25,900 nt of DNA from Planctomycetaceae bacterium UBA2972 (GTDB lineage Bacteria; Planctomycetota; Planctomycetia; Pirellulales; Pirellulaceae). A program made the position numbers and the translations under genes. The stretch's first letter is position 1, and the number at the start of each line of letters is the position of its first letter. The notes below the pieces were generated by a model that worked only from the letters and a program-made list of their open reading frames with translations, made no database searches and was not told the DNA's origin. The DNA is taken from contig DEAW01000249.1 in assembly GCA_002348315.1 (NCBI GenBank), positions 2,660 to 28,559 on the forward strand, written 5' to 3'. Positions 16,183-24,867 of the stretch are shown in pieces.

Positions 16183-16872
16183 CTAATCATCGGAAGGAAC
16201 TGCCGGTGCTGGTGGGACGGGCTGTCGAATAACGAGCTTCCCTACTGCGCTGTTCTTCTGCGGCCCGTTACGTTGGTTGCCGGTTGATATTTCAGAGAAC
16301 ATCTCTGGAGTCGGCGGTGCCGGTATATCAATCTCAACTCCGATCGGTAAGAGTTCCGGTTGCGAGATTCGCTCTCTGTTTTGATGATAGATCCAGTCGG
16401 CCAGATTCGCTTGTCCGAGAAAATGCTCGGCGATACTTGTTAACGTGTCACCGTCCTGAATCATGTAGGTCGATAGGATCTCAGTTTTTGAATCGGAGAG
16501 ATTCAGCCGTGCTACCTGCACTGAAGTGCTGTTGCTACCCTGCTGAGGATAACTGTCGCTAATTTCAGGCGCTTTGGCCGGCATCAGTGAAATCGTAGGT
16601 GGCGCAAGAGGTACGCGCGTCTCGAACCGCTTTCGCTGTTGTTCGGTGAGATAGAGAGCCGTCGCTGGTGAATCTACTTTGCCATCCGGGATCGGCTGGG
16701 CAGCTTCGATCGGGTCGAACGGTAAAGTTTGAACAATGGACTGGTCAATAGGCACGGACAGATTCTGATTATCTTGATTACCGTCCGTGGCGTGTCGCTG
16801 GAAGGGGATAGCCCCTAAACTACCAGCAACCAGAATGCCCGTACCCACAACCCAATGTTTGTGGATAAGCAT
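16183..16872 (-). CDS. LysM domain protein with N-terminal membrane anchor
   Basis: The ATG at 16872 was chosen because AAAAAGG stands about 7 bases upstream; a start at 16941 would add 23 residues without a ribosome site. The 229-residue product begins MLIHKHWVVGTGILVAGSLG, a likely signal anchor or signal peptide. A disordered middle follows, rich in Pro, Ala and Gln. A LysM-like module (about 130-185) reads STYMIQDGDTLTSIAEHFLGQ then LADWIYHQNRERI and LPIGVEIDIP, the usual peptidoglycan-binding layout. The Pro-rich tail ends PVPPAPAVPSDD. The protein probably sits in the cell envelope and binds cell wall glycans or helps place envelope structures. It shares orientation with the hydrolase gene upstream on the same strand, but a gap of about 180 bases makes operon membership uncertain. 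Confidence 0.87.
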   Translation of the reverse strand: MLIHKHWVVGTGILVAGSLGAIPFQRHATDGNQDNQNLSVPIDQSIVQTLPFDPIEAAQPIPDGKVDSPATALYLTEQQRKRFETRVPLAPPTISLMPAKAPEISDSYPQQGSNSTSVQVARLNLSDSKTEILSTYMIQDGDTLTSIAEHFLGQANLADWIYHQNRERISQPELLPIGVEIDIPAPPTPEMFSEISTGNQRNGPQKNSAVGKLVIRQPVPPAPAVPSDD

Positions 16873-16917
16873 TTCTGTACCTTTTTGTCTTAATCTAAAA
16901 CTGTTGGAATAGATCCT

Positions 16918-17040
16918 TACCCTTGAGAGGGTATCCAACACTTTCTCTTTCGACAGCCAATCCCTTGAGTACTTAACTCAATTGCGAGAATTTTCTTAGC
17001 GGCACGTTACGCAGTTCCACCTGCAAGGGTGGTGCTGATT
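16918..17040 (-). other. Spacer with three inverted repeats between LysM and hydrolase genes
   Basis: TACCC/GGGTA at 16918-16922 and 16929-16933, TTGAGT/ACTCAA at 16965-16970 and 16976-16981, and CCACC/GGTGG near 17015-17030 lie in the stretch upstream of the LysM gene. None is followed by a T-run. They may be operator sites or weak mRNA structures; no promoter could be picked out with confidence. Confidence 0.3.
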
Positions 17041-17055
17041 GTAAGGGCTCTGGGC

Positions 17056-18036
17056 CTATTCATTCGTGCGATCACGCTTGCTCCAGGCAAGTGTTTCGTC
17101 TTTTTCCAAACGGTTGACCAGGAAGTTATAGAACAAGGCATTTGGGTGAGGTTGAAGCTTTGCCACGTTGAGAATGCCTGAACCCTGGGCTCCGGTGTTT
17201 AATCCGAAGAGGAACAGTTTTGTACCACTCCAGTTAATCGTTCCATCATCATTTTCCTGTTCTTTGTGAAACCTGGTGAGTTGATTGTGGATACGTTTGC
17301 TCTGGGAATAGTACTGTGTGTTTTGGCTTCCGGCAATAATCATAATATTGAGGTTTTGTTTAACCGTTTGGTGCGACAGTGCCAATTGTGGAGTTAAACC
17401 TTTGTGGGATTGTAGTGGGGTGAAGAGGATCAACGCTTTGACATCCTGGCCGTTGCGAATGAATCCTCCCCCCGGTTTGTTCCAATCTATAGCTGCCCAG
17501 TTCATGGCAATGATGGCCGTGATATCCGAACCGACGACGGTAAGTTTCTCGAGGTTTAACTGCCCCTGATCGTTTTTGTCACGCAGAAAGGACTTACAGA
17601 CCTCGATGTCCTGAACGACGCTGGCGAATTGAGTTTTAGTGAATTTCTCACGGTCAATTTTTACTCGATCGTTCACATCCATGCGGTCACGTTGTTCAAG
17701 GGATTTTCCATGGCCTCGAAGGTCGGGAATGATGACAGCATGTCCCATATGCTTCTGAATATCCGAAGCCAGTTTGGTATAGACCGCATTGCTGGCCGAA
17801 ACGTTTAGCATGCTGTGAAGCATGATTATCGGGATGGAGTCTTTTCCTTTGGTTCCGGGGTAATATTTGACGTGCAGGAATACGCCATCTTTGGTCTCCA
17901 ATACATGGGATTCCACTGGCGGGATCTCTGTTTCTGGTTTTTCGTCATCTTGCGCAGAAGCAGTGCTTCCCAGGCTAACTAGCAAAGCGATCAAGGTGAA
18001 GAGAAACGAGGTGATTGGCCGTCGTGAAGGATACAT
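17056..18036 (-). CDS. Exported alpha/beta-hydrolase-fold protein with atypical nucleophile elbow
   Basis: The 326-residue protein has a signal peptide ending near TASA (about residue 28). The alpha/beta-hydrolase core shows a strand with IPIIMLHSML (family HG oxyanion region), VIIPDLRGHGKS (about 101-112) and an elbow at VVGSDITAIIAM (about 167-178). At the elbow the family has G-x-S-x-G; here Asp171 occupies the nucleophile place. Asp nucleophiles are known in haloalkane dehalogenases and epoxide hydrolases, so either such chemistry or loss of activity is possible. A catalytic His is not certain; one candidate is in LQPHPNALF. Upstream, GAGGAG is about 10 bases before the ATG, a strong ribosome site. 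The substrate is unknown, and periplasmic location is inferred from the signal peptide. Confidence 0.8.
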   Translation of the reverse strand: MYPSRRPITSFLFTLIALLVSLGSTASAQDDEKPETEIPPVESHVLETKDGVFLHVKYYPGTKGKDSIPIIMLHSMLNVSASNAVYTKLASDIQKHMGHAVIIPDLRGHGKSLEQRDRMDVNDRVKIDREKFTKTQFASVVQDIEVCKSFLRDKNDQGQLNLEKLTVVGSDITAIIAMNWAAIDWNKPGGGFIRNGQDVKALILFTPLQSHKGLTPQLALSHQTVKQNLNIMIIAGSQNTQYYSQSKRIHNQLTRFHKEQENDDGTINWSGTKLFLFGLNTGAQGSGILNVAKLQPHPNALFYNFLVNRLEKDETLAWSKRDRTNE

Positions 18037-18474
18037 GACTAACGGACTCCTCAGCGAATTTGGGTAACAAAGATGTAAATACTATACTCTTAATCTACGA
18101 AAGGTACCTGAAACTACGGGCCTTTTGCAAGAGGAGGCCGCAGGCCACCGTCCCAAATTCCAATCTAAATCAATACTAGAATTGCACTCTGTTTCGGTCA
18201 AATCAATATTGCCTGATTGGGGAAAAACTTATCAGGATGGGAGCCTGTTAAAGTTAAATGAGTACTAAGGCATCTTGTCAGGCGTTCATTAGTTGGTAGC
18301 TCTTGAAGGGAATCGCAGGTAAGTATGCCTCATTTCCCTTGATTTTTAGCCTTCTCACGTAAAAAATAGTAGTAGCAAACACCCGCTTGCCTGTCGATGT
18401 TTCAAGTAGGCTTTGAGTGAATGGTTTTGGCGCAAGCCAGAGCACAATCACTGATGTAAAAACGGAGTAAGAAA
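18037..18474. other. Intergenic region, divergent promoters expected, no gene seen
   Basis: This 438-base gap separates the minus-strand hydrolase from the plus-strand vWA gene and so should hold promoters for both. A TATAGT box lies on the minus strand near 18085-18090, but no matching -35 box was found. A possible terminator-like hairpin lies at 18306-18347 and is listed separately. The open frame on the minus strand at 18278-18481 has no recognisable protein character. Confidence 0.4.
18306..18347 (+). terminator. Possible intrinsic terminator inside an intergenic region
   Basis: AAGGGAA (18306-18312) pairs perfectly with TTCCCTT (18334-18340), with AGG/CCT pairs inside, and is followed by GATTTTTAG (TTTTT at 18343-18347). 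No coding sequence precedes it on the plus strand, so it would end an unidentified short transcript or a premature leader of the vWA gene. The long loop lowers confidence. Confidence 0.3.
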
Positions 18475-20481
18475 GTGGCAAAACGATCGAAATTGGTCCA
18501 GTGGTGGCAAGCCCGGACAGGGGAAGAGGAGACGCCGTTTGATTCGGATTCTTCGGCCTTCATACTGTCAGTGGTGGTTCATGTTGCGATTCTCGTTGCT
18601 CTGGGGCTATTGCCCATGCTGACCGACGACAGCGATGAAGTGTTGATGCTAACGACGACGAAAGTGGACGTCGAAGAGATAACAGAGCCTACACCTCCGG
18701 AAGAGATTCACTTTAGTGAGCAAGAGATGGCTGAGGTGGGTGCGAACAGTGACCTCGGTACTCAGATGGCCCTGTCCGAAGCTCCTGTTATCTCGGATAT
18801 CTCTGAGATTCCAAATCCGGAAGATCCTTCGGACCGTGAAGTCGCTGAGGTTTTGCTGAACAATCAGGTTGTTCAGGCGACGGGGCTGCATTTCAACGAA
18901 AACCTGGCAGTACGCGGAGCTGTCGGTACGGGAACGACCGGTGCCAGTGGTGCCGTGGATCGGATTACTCATGAAATTCTGTTGTCACTGGAAGAACGCC
19001 GTACGCTGGTCGTCTGGCTATTCGATCAATCCGGAAGTCTGTCTCGTCAGCGTGAGAAAATCCATGACCGCTTTGACAAGATTTATGAAGAGCTGGGGAT
19101 CCTGGAAGCCGCTGAGAACGAAGCATTTCAGGGCAAAGAGCCGTTGTTGACACAGGTCATGGCGTTTGGAAAGTCGATTTCCAAAATGATGAAGGCGCCG
19201 ACTTCAAATCTGGAAGAGATCAAAGAGGCTGTCAAAGCGATCCCGCAGGATGATACGGGAGTCGAATTGACATTTGAGGCAGTGGTTCGGGCAGTCAACG
19301 GGCATGCAGAATACCGACGTCCGGATGCCGAAGGAGATCCGAAGCGTAATGTGATGGTGATCGTGGTTTCCGACGAAGCCGGGGAAGATCAGGCGAATGT
19401 TGATTTGGCTGTGAAAACCTGCCAGCGTCTGGCAGTGCCCGTTTATGTGATTGGCGTCCCTGCTCCGTTCGGGCGTCAGGAAACGTTAGTGAAATGGGTC
19501 GATCCGGATCCTATGTACGATCAAACGCCTCAGTGGGGGCGAGTGAATCAGGGTCCTGAGTCGGTCATGGCTGAACGAGTTAAACTGCGATTTATCGGTA
19601 GTCGGGATGAAGATACTCCGATTGATTCAGGATTTGGCCCTTGGGCACTGACTAGGCTTTGCTATGAGACAGGTGGAATCTATTTTGCCGTTCATCCAAA
19701 TCGCAATGTGAATAATTCAGTTTCAGCTAAAGAAGTCACAGCATACTCATCACATCTTCAGGAGTTCTTTGATCCGACGATCATGCGTGATTACCGCCCG
19801 GATTATGTAACCTATCGTGAATACCAGCGTCGGCTGCAGGCATCGAAAATGCGTACGGCATTGGTTCAGGCAGCGCAGATGTCCTGGAGTACACCGATGA
19901 AGGATCCGCGAACTCGTTTTGTTAAGCGGGATGAAGCCGGTTTCAGCAACGATCTTTCAGAATCTCAAAAACAGGCGGCGCAACTCGAGCCTCAACTGGA
20001 ACAACTGGTTCAATTGTTATTGCTTGGAGAAGTAGATCGAGAATCTGAGAAATCTCAGCGATGGCAAGCTGGTTACGATTTAGCGTTAGGCCGAGTGTTG
20101 GCCACGAAGGTGCGAACGGAAACGTATAACGCAATGCTGGCGGTTGCGAAGCGGGGATTGAAACTGGACGATCCGAAGTCCAACACGTTTACACTTATTC
20201 CGGCAGATAGCGTCACTGTGGGAAGTCAGTACAAAAAGAATGCAGAGAAGGCCAAAGCGTTGCTGGAAGGAGTGATCAAGGATCACGAAGGAACTCCCTG
20301 GGCTTATCTGGCTAAGAAAGAACTTTCAACACCGATTGGCTGGGAATGGAAAGAGTCCTATACAGACCTCTCCCCTCCCCGAACCGGTGCTGGTAACGGC
20401 GGGAACCCTCCCCCAGCCCGGAACGATGCTGCCAATATGATTAAGAAACCACCCCCGAAGCGACGTCCACCGAAACTCTGA
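18475..20481 (+). CDS. Membrane-anchored von Willebrand factor A domain protein
   Basis: It starts at GTG 18475, with GGAG at 18464-18467. The 668-residue protein has one transmembrane segment (about 27-48, SSAFILSVVVHVAILVALGLLP). An acidic, Pro/Glu-rich stretch follows. Next is a vWA domain from about 175: TLVVWLFDQSGSLSRQ contains the DxSxS MIDAS motif, and VMVIVVSDEAGEDQANVDLA is a later strand. C-terminal helices and a basic Pro-rich tail (PPPKRRPPKL) complete it. vWA domains bind metal and mediate protein contacts; the N-terminal layout recalls membrane proteins of TonB-like or planctomycete vWA families. The function is not known. It is followed at 78 bases by a DUF2752 protein, possibly in one transcript. 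Confidence 0.88.
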   Translation: MAKRSKLVQWWQARTGEEETPFDSDSSAFILSVVVHVAILVALGLLPMLTDDSDEVLMLTTTKVDVEEITEPTPPEEIHFSEQEMAEVGANSDLGTQMALSEAPVISDISEIPNPEDPSDREVAEVLLNNQVVQATGLHFNENLAVRGAVGTGTTGASGAVDRITHEILLSLEERRTLVVWLFDQSGSLSRQREKIHDRFDKIYEELGILEAAENEAFQGKEPLLTQVMAFGKSISKMMKAPTSNLEEIKEAVKAIPQDDTGVELTFEAVVRAVNGHAEYRRPDAEGDPKRNVMVIVVSDEAGEDQANVDLAVKTCQRLAVPVYVIGVPAPFGRQETLVKWVDPDPMYDQTPQWGRVNQGPESVMAERVKLRFIGSRDEDTPIDSGFGPWALTRLCYETGGIYFAVHPNRNVNNSVSAKEVTAYSSHLQEFFDPTIMRDYRPDYVTYREYQRRLQASKMRTALVQAAQMSWSTPMKDPRTRFVKRDEAGFSNDLSESQKQAAQLEPQLEQLVQLLLLGEVDRESEKSQRWQAGYDLALGRVLATKVRTETYNAMLAVAKRGLKLDDPKSNTFTLIPADSVTVGSQYKKNAEKAKALLEGVIKDHEGTPWAYLAKKELSTPIGWEWKESYTDLSPPRTGAGNGGNPPPARNDAANMIKKPPPKRRPPKL

Positions 20482-20559
20482 TTACTGAACAGCTTGATAC
20501 TGTTTTCGATTCGGTAATGAACGTCGATGTCTTAGCTAGCTTGGGCTTAGGAGCGTCGG

Positions 20560-20979
20560 TTGTATAAGATCCCATGGCTCTTGCGAATGGCCTTAGCTGT
20601 TACGGCACTGGTAATGACCTCGTTGCTCGTAACAGCAGCAGTTCTTGACCCGTCACCTGCTGGAATGGGGACGCATGAGCAGTTAGGTTTAAATCCCTGC
20701 TACTTCCCCGAAAAATTAGGTATCCCTTGCCCGGCCTGCGGGATGACCACTTCTTGGGCTCATTTGATGAATGGAAATGTCCGCGCCTCAGCCGAAGTCA
20801 ATTTGGGAGGATTTCTGCTAGCCGCAACCAGCTTATTTTGTGTTCCCTGGTTCATCGTTTCTGCCATAAAAGGCCACTGGATTTTCTTAAGAATGACAGA
20901 TGGCCGTGTATTGGTATTTTTAGTTAGCTGGCTTTTAGTTACTATGGCTGACTGGGTGATACGCCGGTTACTTTTATGA
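20560..20979 (+). CDS. DUF2752 family membrane protein
   Basis: This 139-residue protein starts at TTG 20560, chosen because AGGAG lies at 20549-20553; an ATG at 20587 is the alternative. Three hydrophobic segments are evident (about 8-30, 83-105, 117-137). The DUF2752 hallmark LGIPCPACGMTTSWAHLMNGN sits at about 58-78, with a CPxCGxT motif whose cysteines resemble a metal or redox site. DUF2752 proteins are small inner-membrane proteins of unknown role. The stop codon is 18 bases before the downstream lipoprotein start, so the two are probably co-translated. Confidence 0.85.
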   Translation: MYKIPWLLRMALAVTALVMTSLLVTAAVLDPSPAGMGTHEQLGLNPCYFPEKLGIPCPACGMTTSWAHLMNGNVRASAEVNLGGFLLAATSLFCVPWFIVSAIKGHWIFLRMTDGRVLVFLVSWLLVTMADWVIRRLLL

Positions 20980-20997
20980 ATGCAGGACGCAGGATTT

Positions 20998-21648
20998 ATG
21001 TCACGGACACGACAAATATTCTTTTTATGCTTGATGGCTATTATGTTGGCACCACTTTCAGGATGTGCCGGGTTAATTGCCTATCCGTTGTATGTCATCA
21101 AAGGCGATAGTGTACCGGCGAATTACGATAATCTCGGTGGCAAACGAATTGCGGTGATTTGTAAGTCCGCATCAGCTGCCTCGGGGCCGAATTCTCCGGA
21201 ATCACTGATCAGTCGCCAGTTTAGCCAGATTCTGGAAGAACGCGTCAGCAATGTGGAGATCGTGCCGGTCGAAGAAGTTGCAGACTGGATTGATCGCAAT
21301 AACTGGAATGAAATTGATTGTGTCGAAGTGGGACGTGGTGTCGATGCGGATGCTGTGATCCTTTTGGCGGTTGAATCATTTAGCCTGAAAGATAGTCCGA
21401 CGTTATTCAAAGGTCGATCCACGGTGACGACCAAAGTCTATGACATGACTCAGGATGGCAAGGTGGATTATCAGGGGAATACTTTTGACTTTTCGTATCC
21501 ACAAAACGGTGGACGCCACACAACCGAGTTAAGCGACGCAGCCTTTCAACGACAGTTTACGAAGGTTCTAAGTCACCATCTGGCCAAAGACTTTTTCAAA
21601 TATGACAAGTCGGAAGACTATGCTCAGGATGCGACCTTGATCCAATAA
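20998..21648 (+). CDS. Lipoprotein of unknown function
   Basis: The ATG at 20998 was chosen because it gives a compact lipoprotein signal, MSRTRQIFFLCLMAIMLAPLSGC, with a lipobox Cys at residue 23 and AGGA just upstream; an ATG at 20980 is an alternative. The 216-residue product has a domain opening GGKRIAVIC and alternating strands and helices (ADAVILLAVESFSL, VTTKVYDMTQDGKV). This is broadly like the CsgG/LpoB-type or TolB-N-type lipoprotein fold, but the resemblance is weak. It closely follows the DUF2752 gene. It is convergent with ymdB, with a terminator hairpin in between. Confidence 0.75.
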   Translation: MSRTRQIFFLCLMAIMLAPLSGCAGLIAYPLYVIKGDSVPANYDNLGGKRIAVICKSASAASGPNSPESLISRQFSQILEERVSNVEIVPVEEVADWIDRNNWNEIDCVEVGRGVDADAVILLAVESFSLKDSPTLFKGRSTVTTKVYDMTQDGKVDYQGNTFDFSYPQNGGRHTTELSDAAFQRQFTKVLSHHLAKDFFKYDKSEDYAQDATLIQ

Positions 21649-21670
21649 AAGGTCATCCCGCACAAGACGC

Positions 21671-21722
21671 AAAAAAGAATTCGAACGCTACAACGCCAAC
21701 AGGCAATGAGGCGTTCGTTCTT
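21671..21722 (-). terminator. Intrinsic terminator after ymdB (minus strand)
   Basis: Perfect arms CGAACGC (21682-21688) and GCGTTCG (21711-21717) are extended by AAGAA (21675-21679) with TTCTT (21718-21722) across a two-base bulge. On the minus strand the stem is followed by a T-run (complement of the A-run at 21671-21676). That orientation ends the rny-ymdB transcript. On the plus strand the tail is poor in T, so the hairpin serves the minus strand better. Confidence 0.65.
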
Positions 21723-21745
21723 GTTGCCCGAGACTGTTGTCAAAT

Positions 21746-22534
21746 TTAAAAGTCAGTTTCCCGGAAGCAAACACGTTCAATACTGTTTGCTTTGCCGGTG
21801 TGAATGTTGACATCGATAATGGCTCCCCCGAGCCTTACATCCTGCGTGGCAACCTGAAACTGAGTCGGGCGAAATGTAGTGGTCGCTTCGGTGACCGCTT
21901 CAATTTTTCGGCCGAGAATACTTTCGTAAGGTCCCGTCATACCGACGTCGCACTGGAAGGCCGTCCCGCCAGGTAGTATGCACTCATCTGCTGTGGGAAC
22001 GTGTGTGTGCGTGCCAAGTACAGCACTGACACGACCATCTAGATAGCGTCCCATCAATTGTTTGTCACTGGTTGCTTCGGCATGGAAGTCGATCAGAATA
22101 ACCCGTACGGTCGATGGAATTTGCGAGAGGATCTTGTCAGCTTCCTGAAACGGACAGTCGACCGGTTTCATAAATACTCGCCCTATCAAACTGACAATGG
22201 CGATTTGCTCACCAGCAGCTTCTCCAATGATGGCCAGTCGTTGCCCCGGAGCATCGTCCGGATAATTCGCGGGCTTCACAATGTTGGGTTTTGTGGAAAG
22301 CGTTGAGTAAATTTCTTTGCGACGGTAGATGTGATCCCCAAGTGTGATTCCATCTACGCCTGCTGCGATCAGTTTGTCGTAGATTTTGGGAGTCAGACCC
22401 GAGCCGTCGGCTGAGTTCTCAGCGTTCGCAATAACGACATCCACTCGGTTTTGTTGACGAATGGCATCGAGATGATCGCATACCATGGTGTACCCCGGTT
22501 TACCGACAATGTCGCCAATAAATAATATCCGCAC
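21746..22534 (-). CDS. ymdB: YmdB-type metallophosphoesterase (TIGR00282 family)
   Basis: The 262-residue protein starts at GTG (22534), with AAAGGT upstream. Family motifs are FIGDIVGKPG near 5-14, NAENSADGSG, GITLGDHIYRRKE, DFHAEATSDKQ and GTHTHVPTADE, which supply the Asp, Asn and His metal ligands of the calcineurin-like fold. Bacillus YmdB is a phosphodiesterase acting on 2',3'-cyclic nucleotides and affecting mRNA decay and biofilm choice. Its gene lies beside rny there as it does here, 78 bases apart. It is cytoplasmic. The gene is likely co-transcribed with rny. Confidence 0.92.
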   Translation of the reverse strand: MRILFIGDIVGKPGYTMVCDHLDAIRQQNRVDVVIANAENSADGSGLTPKIYDKLIAAGVDGITLGDHIYRRKEIYSTLSTKPNIVKPANYPDDAPGQRLAIIGEAAGEQIAIVSLIGRVFMKPVDCPFQEADKILSQIPSTVRVILIDFHAEATSDKQLMGRYLDGRVSAVLGTHTHVPTADECILPGGTAFQCDVGMTGPYESILGRKIEAVTEATTTFRPTQFQVATQDVRLGGAIIDVNIHTGKANSIERVCFRETDF

Positions 22535-22612
22535 AATGCTGACCTTTGGAATAAGTGTTGAGTTTGTTGCTGGGGTTGAATGGAAAGTGACGTCCTGGAT
22601 ACAGCCTGTATC

Positions 22613-24190
22613 CTAACGCGCGAACTCGGTGAATCGACTCTCGCGAATGACGGTGACTTTGATTTCGCCAGGATAAGTCAGCTGTTCTTCGAATTGTTTT
22701 GCTATTCCACGAGCAACTTTCGCTGCTGATTCATCATCGGCTTTTTCTGAACTGATGATGACTCGTAATTCCCGTCCTGCCTGAATCGCATAAGCCTGCT
22801 GGACGCCATTATATTCACGCGCGATCGCTTCTAATTCTTCCATACGCTTGATATAGCGGTCCAGCGATTCCCGGCGTGCACCGGGACGAGAGGCAGAGCA
22901 GGCATCCCCCGTGGCTGTTAATACGGTGTAGGGGTATTCCGAGACGATTTCGTCGTGATGACCAAAGGCTGCATGGACGACTTCGGCGGATTCTCCATGT
23001 CGTTTTAGCAGGTCTGCCCCGATTTGCGGGTGCCCTCCTTCCAGTTCATGATCGGCAGCCTTGCCAATATCATGCAAGAGTCCCGCTCGGCGACCGACAT
23101 CGGCATCGAGTCCCACCATTTCTGCCAGCATGCCGGCAATAAAGGCAACCTCGATACTGTGACGTAAAACGTTTTGACTGTAACTGGTGCGGAAATGTAG
23201 GCGGCCAAGCATGTAGATGACCCGTTCGTGGAGCCCATTCACGTTGACTTCGACAGCTGCCTCTTCACCTTTCTTAATGATGAACTTCTCGATTTTCTTC
23301 TCAGTCTCTTTGACGACCTCCTCGATACGTGACGGGTGGATTCTACCGTCTGTGATGAGATCGCTGAGAGCCAGGCGAGCGACTTCACGTCGGACAGGGT
23401 CAAAGCTGGATACAATCACGACCCCCGGAGTGTCGTCGATAATGACATCCACTCCGGTTGCCTTTTCAAACGCGCGAATATTCCGCCCTTCCCGGCCGAT
23501 AATACGCCCTTTCATTTCATCACTGGGGATATCTACGGTACTGGTTGTACTATCGGCAGTGTGCGCCGAAGCATAACGCTGCATCGTCATGATCAGCATT
23601 TCCCGGGACTTCTCTTCGCAAACCTCCTGCATGCTTTTTTCATGCTTCAGAATGACCGCTCCCATTTCCTGTTCCAGTTCATCTTCCAGTAATTTGAGTA
23701 ACCGGGTGGTGGCTTCTTCTTTGGAAAGATTTGTTAATTCCATTAAGGAAGTACGGTGTTGATCGAGCAATTTATCCAGTTCTTTCTGACGTTGTTCGGC
23801 AACCTGAAGTCTGTCAGTGAGACGCTGCTGATTGGTTTGCACCATCTTTTCCTGCTTACGCAGGGAATCTTCACGTTCACTGATTTGCGTGGTTTGGGAT
23901 TTTAGCTGATCCTCTTGTTCCCGTAGTTTATCACGGGAGCTGCTAAGTTCTTTTTCGGCTTCTGATTTGTATTGGATTGCCGCCTCTTTGGCTTCAATGC
24001 GTGCTTCGGAGATGATCTGTTTCGCTTCCAGTTCGTATTCTTTCAGCTTGGATTGGCGGTTCTTCTTTTGAAAAATATTAACGGCAATTAAGGCGACGAT
24101 TCCCCCGGCGATCACGCCAGCCAGGATATACATCCCAGCTTCAGAGGAAAGACCGATAAGCTGACTTATCAGACTCGTTGAAGAATACAT
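22613..24190 (-). CDS. rny: Ribonuclease Y
   Basis: The 525-residue endoribonuclease has the usual order. An N-terminal membrane anchor (about 17-40, MYILAGVIAGGIVALIAVNIF) leads into a long Glu/Lys/Gln-rich coiled coil (about 45-190). A KH RNA-binding domain (from about 225, MKGRIIGREGRNIRAFEKATGVD) and an HD domain follow, with GLLHDIGKAADHELEGGHPQIG near 370 carrying the catalytic His-Asp pair. The C terminus is YPGEIKVTVIRESRFTEFAR, a family signature. RNase Y starts bulk mRNA decay in many bacteria. The ATG at 24190 has GAGG about 7 bases upstream. The leader is long and contains hairpins, which might autoregulate. Confidence 0.97.
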   Translation of the reverse strand: MYSSTSLISQLIGLSSEAGMYILAGVIAGGIVALIAVNIFQKKNRQSKLKEYELEAKQIISEARIEAKEAAIQYKSEAEKELSSSRDKLREQEDQLKSQTTQISEREDSLRKQEKMVQTNQQRLTDRLQVAEQRQKELDKLLDQHRTSLMELTNLSKEEATTRLLKLLEDELEQEMGAVILKHEKSMQEVCEEKSREMLIMTMQRYASAHTADSTTSTVDIPSDEMKGRIIGREGRNIRAFEKATGVDVIIDDTPGVVIVSSFDPVRREVARLALSDLITDGRIHPSRIEEVVKETEKKIEKFIIKKGEEAAVEVNVNGLHERVIYMLGRLHFRTSYSQNVLRHSIEVAFIAGMLAEMVGLDADVGRRAGLLHDIGKAADHELEGGHPQIGADLLKRHGESAEVVHAAFGHHDEIVSEYPYTVLTATGDACSASRPGARRESLDRYIKRMEELEAIAREYNGVQQAYAIQAGRELRVIISSEKADDESAAKVARGIAKQFEEQLTYPGEIKVTVIRESRFTEFAR

Positions 24191-24867
24191 TGGACTACCT
24201 CGTTTATGAATACGAGCAGCCGGCGCGGGCGTTGATTGGCCTGCAGCACTTCAAAATGAGTGGTCGTCCGAAAATGAAGCGAAGTTTGAGAAGCAAACGG
24301 TTAACATTGAGATCTGCAAAGTGATCGTCGATGCTCAGTACAGCAAAAGAAACATCGAAGCACGACGTGCGTTCGATGGCGGAATGAATCTGGGAATGGA
24401 ATGTTACTTTTGTTTACTGAAGCATGATTGCCTTGGTTCAGTCGTACTAAACCTGCCGGAACGGACTGGGTGACGAGTACTCTATTGTGTAGGGCCGGTA
24501 TCGTTTCAGGGACAGGTATTAGTTTGATCCCGGACGATGCAGACGACAGAGGCTTTGTCAGACAGCGGAGGCGGCGACTGACAGCAGAAAACATAGCTGT
24601 CAGCAAGCTAAAATCGAAAGCGGAGAACGCTTTACGATAAACGATCGAAATTGTATCCGATAACCGAATCATAATAATCTCAAACTTACAGCTTTGCGGG
24701 TTCACTTTTTCTTTGAAAATACGGCGCTCTACAAAGTTGTAAAGGGTTTGGTTTATTGGATTTACGTAATTAGGTCGCTTCTTTATGGCTCACTTTCGTC
24801 ATAAAATGCGACAAACCCAATGTACCAGAATTAAAGGGGCACCTGCAACTTTTCAAACTGACGCCGG
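24191..24867. other. Long divergent spacer between rny and tilS, no gene seen
   Basis: This 677-base stretch separates two divergent genes. It is AT-rich toward tilS (24690-24870). The open frame on the minus strand at 24301-24705 would give a Cys/Arg/Ser-rich peptide without a known pattern or ribosome site, and looks spurious. Two good hairpins near 24578-24638 are listed separately. No convincing promoter was found, though promoters for both genes must be here. Confidence 0.45.
24578..24638 (-). other. Paired hairpins in the presumptive rny leader
   Basis: CTGACAGC (24578-24585) pairs perfectly with GCTGTCAG (24596-24603). Close by, ATCGAAAGCG (24613-24622) pairs with CGCTTTACGAT (24628-24638) with one bulged A. 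They lie about 390-450 bases upstream of rny on its strand. They could be leader structures on the rny mRNA, part of a small RNA or chance. The orientation of transcription is unknown. Confidence 0.35.

Noticed and set aside
18278..18481. 67-codon open frame on the minus strand
   Set aside because: It overlaps the start of the vWA gene and has no protein character or ribosome site.
24301..24705. 134-codon open frame on the minus strand upstream of rny
   Set aside because: The peptide is rich in Cys, Arg and Ser with no domain pattern, signal or ribosome site, and the region is a divergent spacer with hairpins.
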